Shown piece after piece: positions 1 through 5,818 of a stretch of 7,646 nucleotides of DNA. Within the stretch, counting starts at the first letter, position 1. Every line of letters starts with the position of its first letter. The notes under the pieces were generated by a model that ran no database searches, was not told the origin of the DNA, and saw nothing but the letters and a program-made list of their open reading frames with translations. The position numbers and the translations under genes are program-made. The stretch is from an uncultured Bacillota bacterium (GTDB lineage Bacteria > Bacillota > Clostridia > Peptostreptococcales > Anaerovoracaceae), in NCBI GenBank assembly GCA_946408315.1, contig CAMJRV010000108.1, positions 1 to 7,646 on the forward strand, written 5' to 3'.

Positions 1-69
1 CCACCTGTAGTTAAAGGCACGCTTTTTTAAAACCTCCAGATTCACTTCATCGTTTGCAAATTGAATCAT
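1..69 (-). CDS. Probable PLP-dependent class I/II aminotransferase, N-terminal fragment
   Basis: Only the first 23 codons are in the window, and the frame stays open through base 1. The start ATG (67-69) has a good Shine-Dalgarno site, GAGGTGG at 75-81, five bases upstream. The peptide begins MIQFANDEVN and continues with LKKRAFNYRW. From memory, that second stretch resembles the N-terminus of clostridial aspartate-aminotransferase/MalY-like PLP enzymes, where LKKRAFNxRW precedes a VIPLTAADPDF-like segment. No PLP lysine or other catalytic residue is visible, so the substrate cannot be given and a C-S lyase of the same fold is equally possible. The gene has its own promoter (134-162) and lies downstream of the PAS-HTH regulator at 329-976, which may control it. 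The assignment rests on a short motif. Confidence 0.55.
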   Translation of the reverse strand, partial: MIQFANDEVNLEVLKKRAFNYRW

Positions 70-133
70 CTTAACCACCTCACTTTTAAATTCCAAATAA
101 AATTACAATACCGCTTTAAAGGGCCCTGCCTAT

Positions 134-162
134 AATATACATCCGGCTCACGGCAATGTCAA
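134..162 (-). promoter_or_regulatory. Sigma-A-type promoter of the aminotransferase gene
   Basis: On the minus strand there is a perfect -35 box TTGACA (157-162), a 17-nt spacer and a -10 box TATATT (134-139). Transcription would start near 127, giving a leader of roughly 55-60 nt before the ATG at 69. A perfect inverted repeat (164-193) ends one base upstream of the -35 box, a position suited to an activator or other regulator. The match to consensus is strong, but no start site has been measured. Confidence 0.75.
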
Positions 163-163
163 T

Positions 164-193
164 AATAAAATATTATTACGAGAATATTTTATT
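164..193. repeat. Perfect 11-bp inverted repeat, candidate operator
   Basis: AATAAAATATT (164-174) and its exact complement AATATTTTATT (183-193) flank an 8-nt spacer, so the arm centres are about 19 bp apart (near two helix turns). The repeat sits immediately upstream of the -35 box of the aminotransferase promoter. The half-site ATAAAATATT occurs again upstream of the regulator gene (1047-1056, minus strand). Binding by the PAS-HTH regulator is inferred from this arrangement. The DNA is AT-rich, which raises the chance of accidental symmetry. Confidence 0.5.
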
Positions 194-240
194 GTCATAT
201 ATTGGATGCTTTCGCATCCTCTTCCTTCTAAGGAAATATG

Positions 241-288
241 AAAGAGGCTGCACGCCAAGGTGAAAAATCACCGGCGTGCAGCCTCTTT
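241..288 (-). terminator. Strong hairpin terminator after the PAS-HTH regulator, possibly bidirectional
   Basis: AAAGAGGCTGCACGCC (241-256) pairs perfectly over 16 bp with 273-288, and a further 5-bp stem (GGTGA/TCACC, 259-263 with 268-272) caps it after a 2-nt AA bulge. The hairpin lies 40 nt downstream of the regulator's stop codon. Read in the gene's direction, the T-tract is short (CTCTTT then CATATTT). Read on the plus strand it is CTCTTTTT. Both strands could therefore terminate here, but no plus-strand gene is visible upstream. Confidence 0.75.
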
Positions 289-328
289 TTAAAGCAGAAC
301 CTTCTCTTGCCCGATCGGTCTGCGTTCT

Positions 329-976
329 TTATTTTTTGTTAAGGTATCTGTATATCGTCGGTTCGGAGGTTTTCAATCTCTTGGCAACTTCCGCGACGGC
401 TCCTTTTAATAAAAAGATTCCCTGCTCATTCAAGCTGCGCACAATTTGCGTTTTCTCTTCCGGAGACAGCCGTTCAGGGGGAACATTGACCGTTGCAAAG
501 ATGTTATCAATCGCATTTTTTATCATTTCATCAACGGTCACGTCGATATTTTCAGACGCTTTTTTACTTTCACCATTTTCTTCGCTTATATTGAAAAATT
601 TCATGATATTCTGGAGATAGCCATGAAACGCCGCTAATTCAGTCATATTATTGTTAATGCACAGCAAACCGACTAAGTTTTGATTTTTATTTTTGATAAA
701 ATAAGTTGATGACATCAGAATTTTATTATCCTTTGTGCGCCCGCTGTTCACGACATAATCCTGGGTTTTATAGGTTTCGTCTTTGATCAGCTTCAGCGCG
801 AGATCCGTCATGGAACCGCCTACCTTCCGGCCGCTGATATGATTGTTTGCAATTGCTACGATGGATACCTCCTTGTTGAACGCATCGTGAAGAACAATTT
901 CATAATTGCTGCCGCAGACCTTGCCCAAAAAATCTACCAACGGTATATAGGCCTGCAAAATTTGTTGATTATTCAT
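329..976 (-). CDS. YheO/DauR-type transcriptional regulator (PAS-like domain plus C-terminal HTH)
   Basis: This 215-aa protein has the usual length and layout of the YheO/DauR family. A PAS-like YheO domain covers about residues 5-115, with family-type segments EIVLHD (26-31), HISGRKVGGSMTDLAL (46-61) and the SSTYFIKNKNQNLVGLLCIN strand region (89-108). A low-complexity linker (about 131-145) follows. The C-terminal helix-turn-helix is at about 173-213, with GAVAEVAKRLKTSEPTIYRY as the recognition segment. There is no signal peptide or membrane segment, so it should act in the cytoplasm. Characterised relatives control amino-acid catabolism (DauR represses D-arginine genes), and the PAS part is thought to sense a small ligand. 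The start is supported by AAAGGAG (983-989), six bases upstream. Its likely targets are its own promoter and the aminotransferase at 1-69, both of which carry the same AT-rich word. The effector is unknown. Confidence 0.88.
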   Translation of the reverse strand: MNNQQILQAYIPLVDFLGKVCGSNYEIVLHDAFNKEVSIVAIANNHISGRKVGGSMTDLALKLIKDETYKTQDYVVNSGRTKDNKILMSSTYFIKNKNQNLVGLLCINNNMTELAAFHGYLQNIMKFFNISEENGESKKASENIDVTVDEMIKNAIDNIFATVNVPPERLSPEEKTQIVRSLNEQGIFLLKGAVAEVAKRLKTSEPTIYRYLNKK

Positions 977-1042
977 TTCCCTCTCCTTTGATTCCAGTAC
1001 TCCCTTTTTAACAATACTGTTATCAATAATTTTTTAATTGAA

Positions 1043-1056
1043 TAATAATATTTTAT
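1043..1056 (+). promoter_or_regulatory. AT-rich 14-mer shared with the aminotransferase promoter region; candidate autoregulatory site
   Basis: TAATAATATTTTAT at 1043-1056 is identical to the minus-strand sequence at 165-178, which lies inside the inverted repeat next to the aminotransferase promoter. Here it is 67-80 bases upstream of the regulator's ATG, in the 131-nt gap between the regulator and the upstream operon's terminator. An imperfect dyad, AACAATACTGTT (1010-1021), lies closer to the gene. No convincing -35/-10 pair for the regulator could be picked in this AT-rich stretch. An autoregulatory role is inferred. Confidence 0.35.
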
Positions 1057-1087
1057 CACATACTCAATGAGGTGCAAAGGGTAAATT

Positions 1088-1123
1088 AAAAAACCATTTT
1101 TAAGCGATTAAAAATGGTTTTTT
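1088..1123 (-). terminator. Intrinsic terminator containing the stop codon of the J-domain/GGDEF gene
   Basis: Perfect 16-bp stem: AAAAAACCATTTTTAA (1088-1103) pairs with 1108-1123 around a 4-nt GCGA loop. Read on the minus strand, the second arm ends in TTTTTT followed by AATTT, a good U-tract. The TAA stop (1108-1110) and the last codons (K-N-H-F) of the upstream gene form the first arm, so termination is packed against the coding region. It closes the five-gene minus-strand transcription unit. Confidence 0.85.
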
Positions 1124-2406
1124 CCTTTTCTATTAAAGCCAAGAATATCCGACAGCTTGTATTTTCCGAGCTTTGTGCGATCGTATTCCGAAGGCCCTTC
1201 CTCGCTGTCGCGGTCCCGATTCTTTTCCCGGACCACCGCCTTTTTCAGCGCTTCGGATATGAGCTGTTCCATATTTCCCTTATAAACGGGCACACAGGCC
1301 GATGAAATGTCATAATTCAAATAGTCGTCCGTGTCGCATTGATCCAAAAGCTTTTCCAGCGCGCACACCGCTTCCTCAGGCTTCGTCTCCGTAAACAAAA
1401 TCGCAAAGGAAAGCGGATCGCATCTTCCGATAACGTCTGTTTTTCTGATATTCGTGCAAAGGATCTCCGCAACATAAGAAACGCAGGCGTCCGTCTGATT
1501 TTCATCAGGGCTTTCTTCACCGTTCGCCGCAGGCTTGACGGTAATCACCCCCAGAGACAGCGGATTGCCATATCTCTGACTCCTCAGCATCTCCCGGTCG
1601 GCCTGTTCCACAAAGCCGCCAAGACTGTAAAGGCCGGTCAGCAGATCGATCTTTGTGATCGCCTTCATAAAAACTTCGTCCTTATCCAGCTTTGGCAGCG
1701 CCTGAGCCAAATACTTGAATTTTATGATGGTGGGCTTCAGATCGGTATAGCCCAGGCAGACGCGCCACGCCGTGCCGTCATACGCCACATATTTCTGCGT
1801 CGTCTCCTCGCTGATCTGCTTCGTCGAAATCTGCATCTCCGTAAGACCGACGGAGAACTGGAATATGGTAGGATAGATAACTCCGGCATAATCGCAGTTT
1901 GAATATTTTCTGAAATATGTAATCTTGTAATTTCCCAGCTTATAGACCTGAGAAACCGCTTTTTTCCATTCCAGAAAATCCTCGACAGGAATATTTTCCG
2001 TATCGATCCGCGTCAGCTTCTCATAAGCCCTCTCCCATCTTTCATTTACCGTCTCGCAAAAGAATTCATCCAGGATGCGGGCTGCCGCTTCTTCCTCTCT
2101 CTTTGCCTCGCGCTCCGGATCAGGAGCCGAGTTCTGCGATGGCTTATCCTTCATGATTACGGTGGAAGTAAACGGCTTTGTGGCATTATGCCTCATCCAT
2201 TCGAGATGATAGGATTTACGCTTTTTACTGTTTCCGATCACTCCATATGCGATATTGATATCCTTCATGCGCTCAACGACCATCGGGCTCTTGTTCACAT
2301 CCGGATGGTACATCTTGGATAAACAGCGATAGGCCGCATCGATGATATCCTGACCGGCATCATGGTGCACCTGCAGTATCTTGTAATAGTCAACGTGCTT
2401 ATTCAT
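1108..2406 (-). CDS. DnaJ-domain protein fused to a degenerate GGDEF domain with a retained RxxD I-site
   Basis: This 432-aa, apparently soluble protein has three parts. A J domain covers about residues 5-67 and carries the HPD motif (34-36), which in DnaJ proteins stimulates DnaK ATPase. After a charged linker (about 78-108), a middle domain (about 108-235, containing RWERAYEKL, DFLEWKKAVSQVY and WRVCLGYTDLKP) resembles NTF2-like regions that I recall in clostridial GGDEF proteins. The C-terminal part (about 252-402) is GGDEF-like. It begins DLLTGLYSLGGF, lacks the acidic residues that bind metal, and has DPLSF (330-334) where GGDEF should be. R321-x-x-D324 is kept exactly five residues before that position, which is the spacing of the c-di-GMP inhibitory site. 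Inferred role: a non-catalytic c-di-GMP receptor that recruits DnaK. The gene starts 17 nt after the HD-GYP gene and ends inside the terminator. A degraded domain that binds nothing is the alternative. Confidence 0.85.
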   Translation of the reverse strand: MNKHVDYYKILQVHHDAGQDIIDAAYRCLSKMYHPDVNKSPMVVERMKDINIAYGVIGNSKKRKSYHLEWMRHNATKPFTSTVIMKDKPSQNSAPDPEREAKREEEAAARILDEFFCETVNERWERAYEKLTRIDTENIPVEDFLEWKKAVSQVYKLGNYKITYFRKYSNCDYAGVIYPTIFQFSVGLTEMQISTKQISEETTQKYVAYDGTAWRVCLGYTDLKPTIIKFKYLAQALPKLDKDEVFMKAITKIDLLTGLYSLGGFVEQADREMLRSQRYGNPLSLGVITVKPAANGEESPDENQTDACVSYVAEILCTNIRKTDVIGRCDPLSFAILFTETKPEEAVCALEKLLDQCDTDDYLNYDISSACVPVYKGNMEQLISEALKKAVVREKNRDRDSEEGPSEYDRTKLGKYKLSDILGFNRKGKNHF

Positions 2407-2423
2407 CTTCCCGACCTGATTTC

Positions 2424-3491
2424 CTAAACGATTTCGATAACGGTAATATTTAACGACGCATAGTCGGCCAATTCGATTTCATAAGGCTCCACAGACTTTT
2501 CTCCGTCCATGAAGATCCTGACTCTCGGCCTCATGCAGAGGTGATTGTAATTTTCTACGACAATTCCGGTCATCCCGTTGCTCAGTTTGACACAGGTGCC
2601 GATCGGATATGGCGCGATTTTCTGGACAAAGACCTCCACCACTTTCGGATCGAACTGGGTCGTGGTGTACGCCATGATATACTCCATCGCGTCAGAAGGC
2701 AGCAAAGCCTTTCGATAGGGCCTGTCAGAGGTCAGAGCGTCATACACGTCCGCAACAGCTATGATCCTGCCGTACCATGAAATGTTGTCGCCCTTCAGAT
2801 TGTTCGGATAGCCTCCGCCCTCATACTTTTCATGATGGTCCAAAATTGCCATATAGGTGGGATTGGGCACTCCGTAGCCCTTTTTTATATGATTACAGCC
2901 TAAAAGAGAATGGGATTTGATCTCATCAAATTCCACGAGGGTCAACTTCCCTGGCTTGTTTAGAATGTCCCGGCTGACAAAGACCTTTCCGATATCGTGA
3001 AGCAGCGCGGCAAACCCAAGGTTGCACAGCTCCTCCCGGTCCATTTCCAGCGCCACGCCGAGCACGATGCTCAGTACCGCCACATTGACGGAGTGATAGT
3101 ATGTATAGTCGTCGAAGACCTTCATATCGATCATATTCACCATAAGGTGCTTATTGGCGAAGATTTCGTCCACGATATTCTCAATCTGCCGCTTGGCTTT
3201 TTTCAGATCCGGTTTTAGATAAGAGCTGTCCTTTTCGCAATGAATGAAGATGTCTTTGATCCCCTTCACCGTCTGCGCTCTCACACTGTCGTTAATAATA
3301 TTAATAATTTCGATGTCCTTCGAGATATCGTCGTCGATATATACCCCATTATATTGCAGCCGCTCAATGGATTTTACATATTCTCTCGTCAGCACGGTTC
3401 CTTTAGACAGCATCAGATCTCCATGGTTGTTGTAAAGATTGTCGCCTAATGTCATCCCTTCCCGCAGGCAATAAGTAGGAACAAATCTCAT
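2424..3491 (-). CDS. HD-GYP domain protein, probable cyclic-di-GMP phosphodiesterase
   Basis: I place the start at the ATG at 3489-3491 (355 aa; product begins MRFVPTYCLREGM). It has AAGGAG nine bases upstream and begins like other members of this group. A longer reading starts at 3542 and adds 17 residues, but its GGGGG sits only about 2 nt from the ATG. Numbered from 3542, an N-terminal beta-rich segment (18-70) is followed by the HD-GYP domain (about 120-315). Its metal and signature residues are H150, H182-D183 in LLHDIGK, K186, H211, H236-H237-E238, GYP at 244-246, and D265 in AVADVYDALTSDRPYR. The set looks complete, so hydrolysis of c-di-GMP is expected. The usual Asp of HHExxDGxGYP is Glu (HHEKYEGGGYP). 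A C-terminal extension (about 312-372) looks like a small beta-domain. There is no membrane segment. The J-domain/GGDEF gene follows after 17 nt, suggesting a shared signalling task. Confidence 0.9.
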   Translation of the reverse strand: MRFVPTYCLREGMTLGDNLYNNHGDLMLSKGTVLTREYVKSIERLQYNGVYIDDDISKDIEIINIINDSVRAQTVKGIKDIFIHCEKDSSYLKPDLKKAKRQIENIVDEIFANKHLMVNMIDMKVFDDYTYYHSVNVAVLSIVLGVALEMDREELCNLGFAALLHDIGKVFVSRDILNKPGKLTLVEFDEIKSHSLLGCNHIKKGYGVPNPTYMAILDHHEKYEGGGYPNNLKGDNISWYGRIIAVADVYDALTSDRPYRKALLPSDAMEYIMAYTTTQFDPKVVEVFVQKIAPYPIGTCVKLSNGMTGIVVENYNHLCMRPRVRIFMDGEKSVEPYEIELADYASLNITVIEIV

Positions 3492-3500
3492 AGTTTGCGG

Positions 3501-3506
3501 CTCCTT
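3501..3506 (-). promoter_or_regulatory. Ribosome binding site that decides the HD-GYP start
   Basis: AAGGAG on the minus strand lies nine bases upstream of the ATG at 3491. The alternative upstream ATG at 3542 has only GGGGG with a 2-nt gap, too close for normal initiation. This favours the shorter protein. Confidence 0.6.
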
Positions 3507-3590
3507 GCATTTATCGATTTCGTCCAAGTATGCTTCATACATTACCCCCTGTTTTCGTTTTCGAATTGAATTTCGAGCCCATATCGTTTT

Positions 3591-3619
3591 ATTATACCAT
3601 CTTATTACATACTTTTCTA
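3591..3619 (-). promoter_or_regulatory. Internal extended -10 promoter for the HD-GYP and J-domain/GGDEF pair
   Basis: The minus strand has TAGAAA (3614-3619), a 17-nt spacer and a perfect TATAAT (3591-3596) preceded by TGG, giving the extended -10 form TGnTATAAT. The box overlaps the PHP gene's stop codon (3592-3594). Transcription would begin near 3584, about 90 nt before the preferred HD-GYP start. It could uncouple the last two operon genes from the first three. Confidence 0.5.
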
Positions 3620-4476
3620 TTTATTTCTATTATAATCCTTTTTTCGTCGAAATTTTCATCCGTAAAATAGCCGCCGATCTTGATTCCGCTGTCAAATTCG
3701 ATTCCATGGAAATCCGAACCGGCGGTAGCGATCAGCCCATGATCCCTTGCTATTTGAACCAGCTGCCTCGTAGCTTCAGGCGAATGGCCGCTGTAATAGC
3801 ATTCCATTCCTGCAAGCCCCCAGCCCCGGAGCTTATCGAGCTGTCCGGAAAGCCTTTCAAAGAAGTCTTCTCCTCCCCTCGTCAGATGGGAAATCTTCAT
3901 AGGATGAGCCAACACGGGAACTCCGCCGGCCTGGCAGATCAGTTCTATGGCTCTCTTGGCCGAAATCTTTTCACGGTGAACGCGTCTCACCACTTCAGAC
4001 CGCATAAAAAAACCTTCCCGGAAGGCTTCCTTCGGGGAAGTCACATACCCTTTCCGCATAAGGGCCAGGGCAAAGGTAGGTTTCCCCACGTAATCCTGCC
4101 CCTCTCTGAGTTGTAAATCCTCTCTGGAAAGCTCGCAGCCGATCTGGCGAAGGGCGGCAAGCAGCTTTTCATTCCGCTCTGCCCGCTTCCTCCTGATCCG
4201 CTCCACTTCTTCTTTCAGAGCTTCGTGATTCCGCTCAAAGCAATAACCCAGAATATGCATATAGACCCCCTCGTCATCCTCTGTCGACAATTCAATTCCG
4301 GGGATTACGTGCACACCCAGGCGTTTTCCCGCTTCTATTCCTTCCGCCAGTCCGCCCATTCCGTCATGGTCGGTAATTGCGATGGTCTCAGCTCCGCTCT
4401 CCTTTGCGTATCTTACGAGTTCCTCCGGCGACATCGTCCCGTCGGAATAATAAGTGTGAAGATGTAAATCTATCAT
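3592..4476 (-). CDS. PHP-domain phosphoesterase (TrpH/YciV-like)
   Basis: This 294-aa cytoplasmic protein is full length for the YciV/RNase AM group of the PHP family. It shows the expected metal ligands: H5 and H7 in DLHLHT, D12 in SDGT, D36-H37 in TDHDG, E62 in GIEL, H74 in HILGY, H191 in VPVLAHP, and D255 and H257 in AGSDFHG. Residues about 80-180 form the helical insertion typical of this group. Characterised relatives hydrolyse 3',5'-bisphosphonucleotides (pAp) or trim RNA 5' ends, using a trinuclear metal site. The substrate here is not certain; a histidinol-phosphatase-type role is less likely because of the insertion. The ATG overlaps the preceding DJ-1 stop (ATGA, 4473-4476), so translation is probably coupled. 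A 49-97 nt gap (depending on the start used) separates it from the HD-GYP gene. Confidence 0.9.
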   Translation of the reverse strand: MIDLHLHTYYSDGTMSPEELVRYAKESGAETIAITDHDGMGGLAEGIEAGKRLGVHVIPGIELSTEDDEGVYMHILGYCFERNHEALKEEVERIRRKRAERNEKLLAALRQIGCELSREDLQLREGQDYVGKPTFALALMRKGYVTSPKEAFREGFFMRSEVVRRVHREKISAKRAIELICQAGGVPVLAHPMKISHLTRGGEDFFERLSGQLDKLRGWGLAGMECYYSGHSPEATRQLVQIARDHGLIATAGSDFHGIEFDSGIKIGGYFTDENFDEKRIIIEINRKVCNKMV

Positions 4477-5018
4477 GCGATTATAGCTTCCTTTATTGCG
4501 GCGGCCGCACGCTCGCCTTTCAGCACGGCTGCCAATTCAAGCGCAAATTCAATGGCTGTACCGGCTCCTCTGGAAGTAATAAGGTTCCCGTCTCTGACGA
4601 CCCTCTCCTCCGAATAATCCGCTCCGATCATCTGGCTTTCATAGCCCGGATAGCTGGTGGCGCGCCTTCCTGCAAGCAGGGACATGCTTCCCAGAATACT
4701 CGGAGCAGCGCAGATGGCCGCCAGCCATTTACCGTTTTCGGCAAAGGAACGGAGCTGCGCTGCCAGTCCTTCGTGCCCGGCCAGATTGACGGTACCCGGC
4801 ATTCCTCCGGGCAGCACGATCATTTCACAATTGCCGTAATCCGCTTCCTGAAAGAGCAAGTCCGCAGTCACGGTAATGTCATGGGCGCCCCTGACCGCTC
4901 TTTCGCCCGTTATGGAAACCGTGCGGGTGTCAATCCCCGCTCTCCTCAGAATGTCAACGACAGCCAGAGCCTCTATTTCTTCAAATCCATCCGCTAAGTG
5001 AACGTATACCATGACCAT
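4473..5018 (-). CDS. DJ-1/ThiJ/PfpI family protein (YajL-like)
   Basis: This 181-aa single-domain protein matches the bacterial DJ-1 group in length and motifs. ADGFEEIEAL (9-18) holds the acidic residue (E16) that pairs with the reactive cysteine. VLPGGMPG (68-75) is the family glycine loop. Nucleophile C103 lies in the elbow AAICAAPSILG (100-110), and TSRGAGTAIEFALE (148-161) is the conserved C-terminal segment. The position of human DJ-1 His126 is Tyr (TSYPG), as in many bacterial members. Proposed family activities include glyoxalase/deglycase and oxidative-stress chaperone functions, which are debated, so no substrate is assigned. It is cytoplasmic. AGGA lies about six bases before the ATG at 5018; Met3 could also serve. 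It starts 11 nt after the membrane-protein gene and overlaps the PHP gene by 4 nt. Confidence 0.92.
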   Translation of the reverse strand: MVMVYVHLADGFEEIEALAVVDILRRAGIDTRTVSITGERAVRGAHDITVTADLLFQEADYGNCEMIVLPGGMPGTVNLAGHEGLAAQLRSFAENGKWLAAICAAPSILGSMSLLAGRRATSYPGYESQMIGADYSEERVVRDGNLITSRGAGTAIEFALELAAVLKGERAAAAIKEAIIA

Positions 5019-5029
5019 TTATTCCTTTC

Positions 5030-5689
5030 CTATCCAAACATTTTTCTTGCTTTTGTCAGCCTCCATGTGGCAGAAGCCAGGATCCCCAAAATGATCAGAG
5101 CTACCGCCATGACTGCAAGCAGGCCCAACTGCGCGAAATGTCCTGTCAGCATCAAAGGCAGAACATCATCCGGGCCGAAAGGCCGGATAAAGATTTTATG
5201 GAAGAAGAACTCTCTTGCCGGGCCGAAAAAAAACGCGACCCAGAGTGCGAGAAGCATCGCGGCAAAGACAAAGACTCCCCCTTTGAATGCAAAACGCAGC
5301 TCATATTTTTTCTTTTTGACAAGAAGGAACCAATAGCTCAACAATGCCAAAACGGCCGCCCCTCCCAAAACATACAGGGTATGGTTCAGAAGAGCTCTCG
5401 CATTTTCCATATTGACCTGCTCTGCCCTGCTGAAGACGCTCTGTTCTCCGTCGCTGTATTCGGCGACCAGCACAAACTCTTTTTCCTTACCTTTCATAAA
5501 TTCAGAAAAAAAGTGTCCAAGTTCATCGTCCTTTATCTCAAGATCCATTTCCCGGGTAACCTGATTTTTGTTAAACTCATAAATATAAAGATCCGGCAGG
5601 CGGAATACAATATTAAAAGCGCCTATCATGGAAACTGCCGGAATTGATATCGCGACGATAATCAATAAAACTTTGTAAAAATATCTCAT
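5030..5689 (-). CDS. DUF1461/TIGR01906 integral membrane protein (Lit-related)
   Basis: The preferred start is the ATG at 5687-5689 (219 aa), preceded by AGGA and GGGGAG. A longer reading from a GTG at 5737 adds 16 polar residues, but it has no ribosome site and would begin only about 10 nt after the predicted transcription start. Numbered from the GTG, transmembrane helices lie at about 22-46, 118-140, 152-172 and 200-223, with an exported loop of about 70 residues between the first two (around 47-117). The segment FFFHKIFIRPFGPDD (177-191), followed by LPLMLTGHF, matches the family's FHxIxF region before the last helix. The lipoprotein acyl-transferase Lit of Firmicutes belongs to this family, but most members are uncharacterised, so that activity is only a possibility. 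It is first in the five-gene operon and diverges from the Mog-family gene. Confidence 0.75.
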   Translation of the reverse strand: MRYFYKVLLIIVAISIPAVSMIGAFNIVFRLPDLYIYEFNKNQVTREMDLEIKDDELGHFFSEFMKGKEKEFVLVAEYSDGEQSVFSRAEQVNMENARALLNHTLYVLGGAAVLALLSYWFLLVKKKKYELRFAFKGGVFVFAAMLLALWVAFFFGPAREFFFHKIFIRPFGPDDVLPLMLTGHFAQLGLLAVMAVALIILGILASATWRLTKARKMFG

Positions 5690-5737
5690 CTCCCCATCCT
5701 GCTTCGTTACTGCTTCAATTTCAGTTCCGTTTTTCAC

Positions 5738-5766
5738 TTGTATTGTATACTTCTATCATATAGAAT
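5738..5766 (+). promoter_or_regulatory. Promoter of the Mog-family gene, abutting the divergent operon promoter
   Basis: The plus strand carries TTGTAT (5738-5743), a 17-nt spacer and TAGAAT (5761-5766). The -10 box touches the -10 box of the minus-strand promoter (5755-5760), so two polymerases could not occupy both sites at once. The -35 match is weak (3 of 6) and the -10 match is good (5 of 6). Confidence 0.4.
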
Positions 5767-5782
5767 ATTTACATAAATTCAA
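5755..5782 (-). promoter_or_regulatory. Promoter of the five-gene minus-strand operon
   Basis: The minus strand carries TTGAAT (5777-5782), a 16-nt spacer and TATGAT (5755-5760), so transcription would begin near 5748. That leaves a normal leader of about 58 nt before the ATG at 5689, but only about 10 nt before the GTG at 5737, which supports the downstream start. Confidence 0.5.
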
Positions 5783-5818
5783 GTAATAATTTTTACAAGA
5801 TGAACGGGAGGATTCGTT

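Noticed and set aside
977..1087. Possible sigma-A promoter for the PAS-HTH regulator
   Set aside because: The region is so AT-rich that several weak boxes fit, but no -35/-10 pair with a 16-18 nt spacer stands out, so none is annotated.
1339..1902. Plus-strand frame of 187 codons, very arginine-rich
   Set aside because: It is a shadow of the J-domain/GGDEF gene; its composition is typical of an antisense frame.
3629..3634. Second minus-strand TATAAT near the end of the PHP gene
   Set aside because: No -35-like box lies at a usable distance, unlike the neighbouring TATAAT at 3591-3596.
3505..4116. Plus-strand frame of 203 codons
   Set aside because: It is antisense to the PHP gene, which has all family metal ligands. 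No ribosome site or recognisable domain is seen.
4377..4997. Plus-strand frame of 206 codons
   Set aside because: It is antisense to the PHP start and the DJ-1 gene, both clear family members; nothing in it is recognisable.
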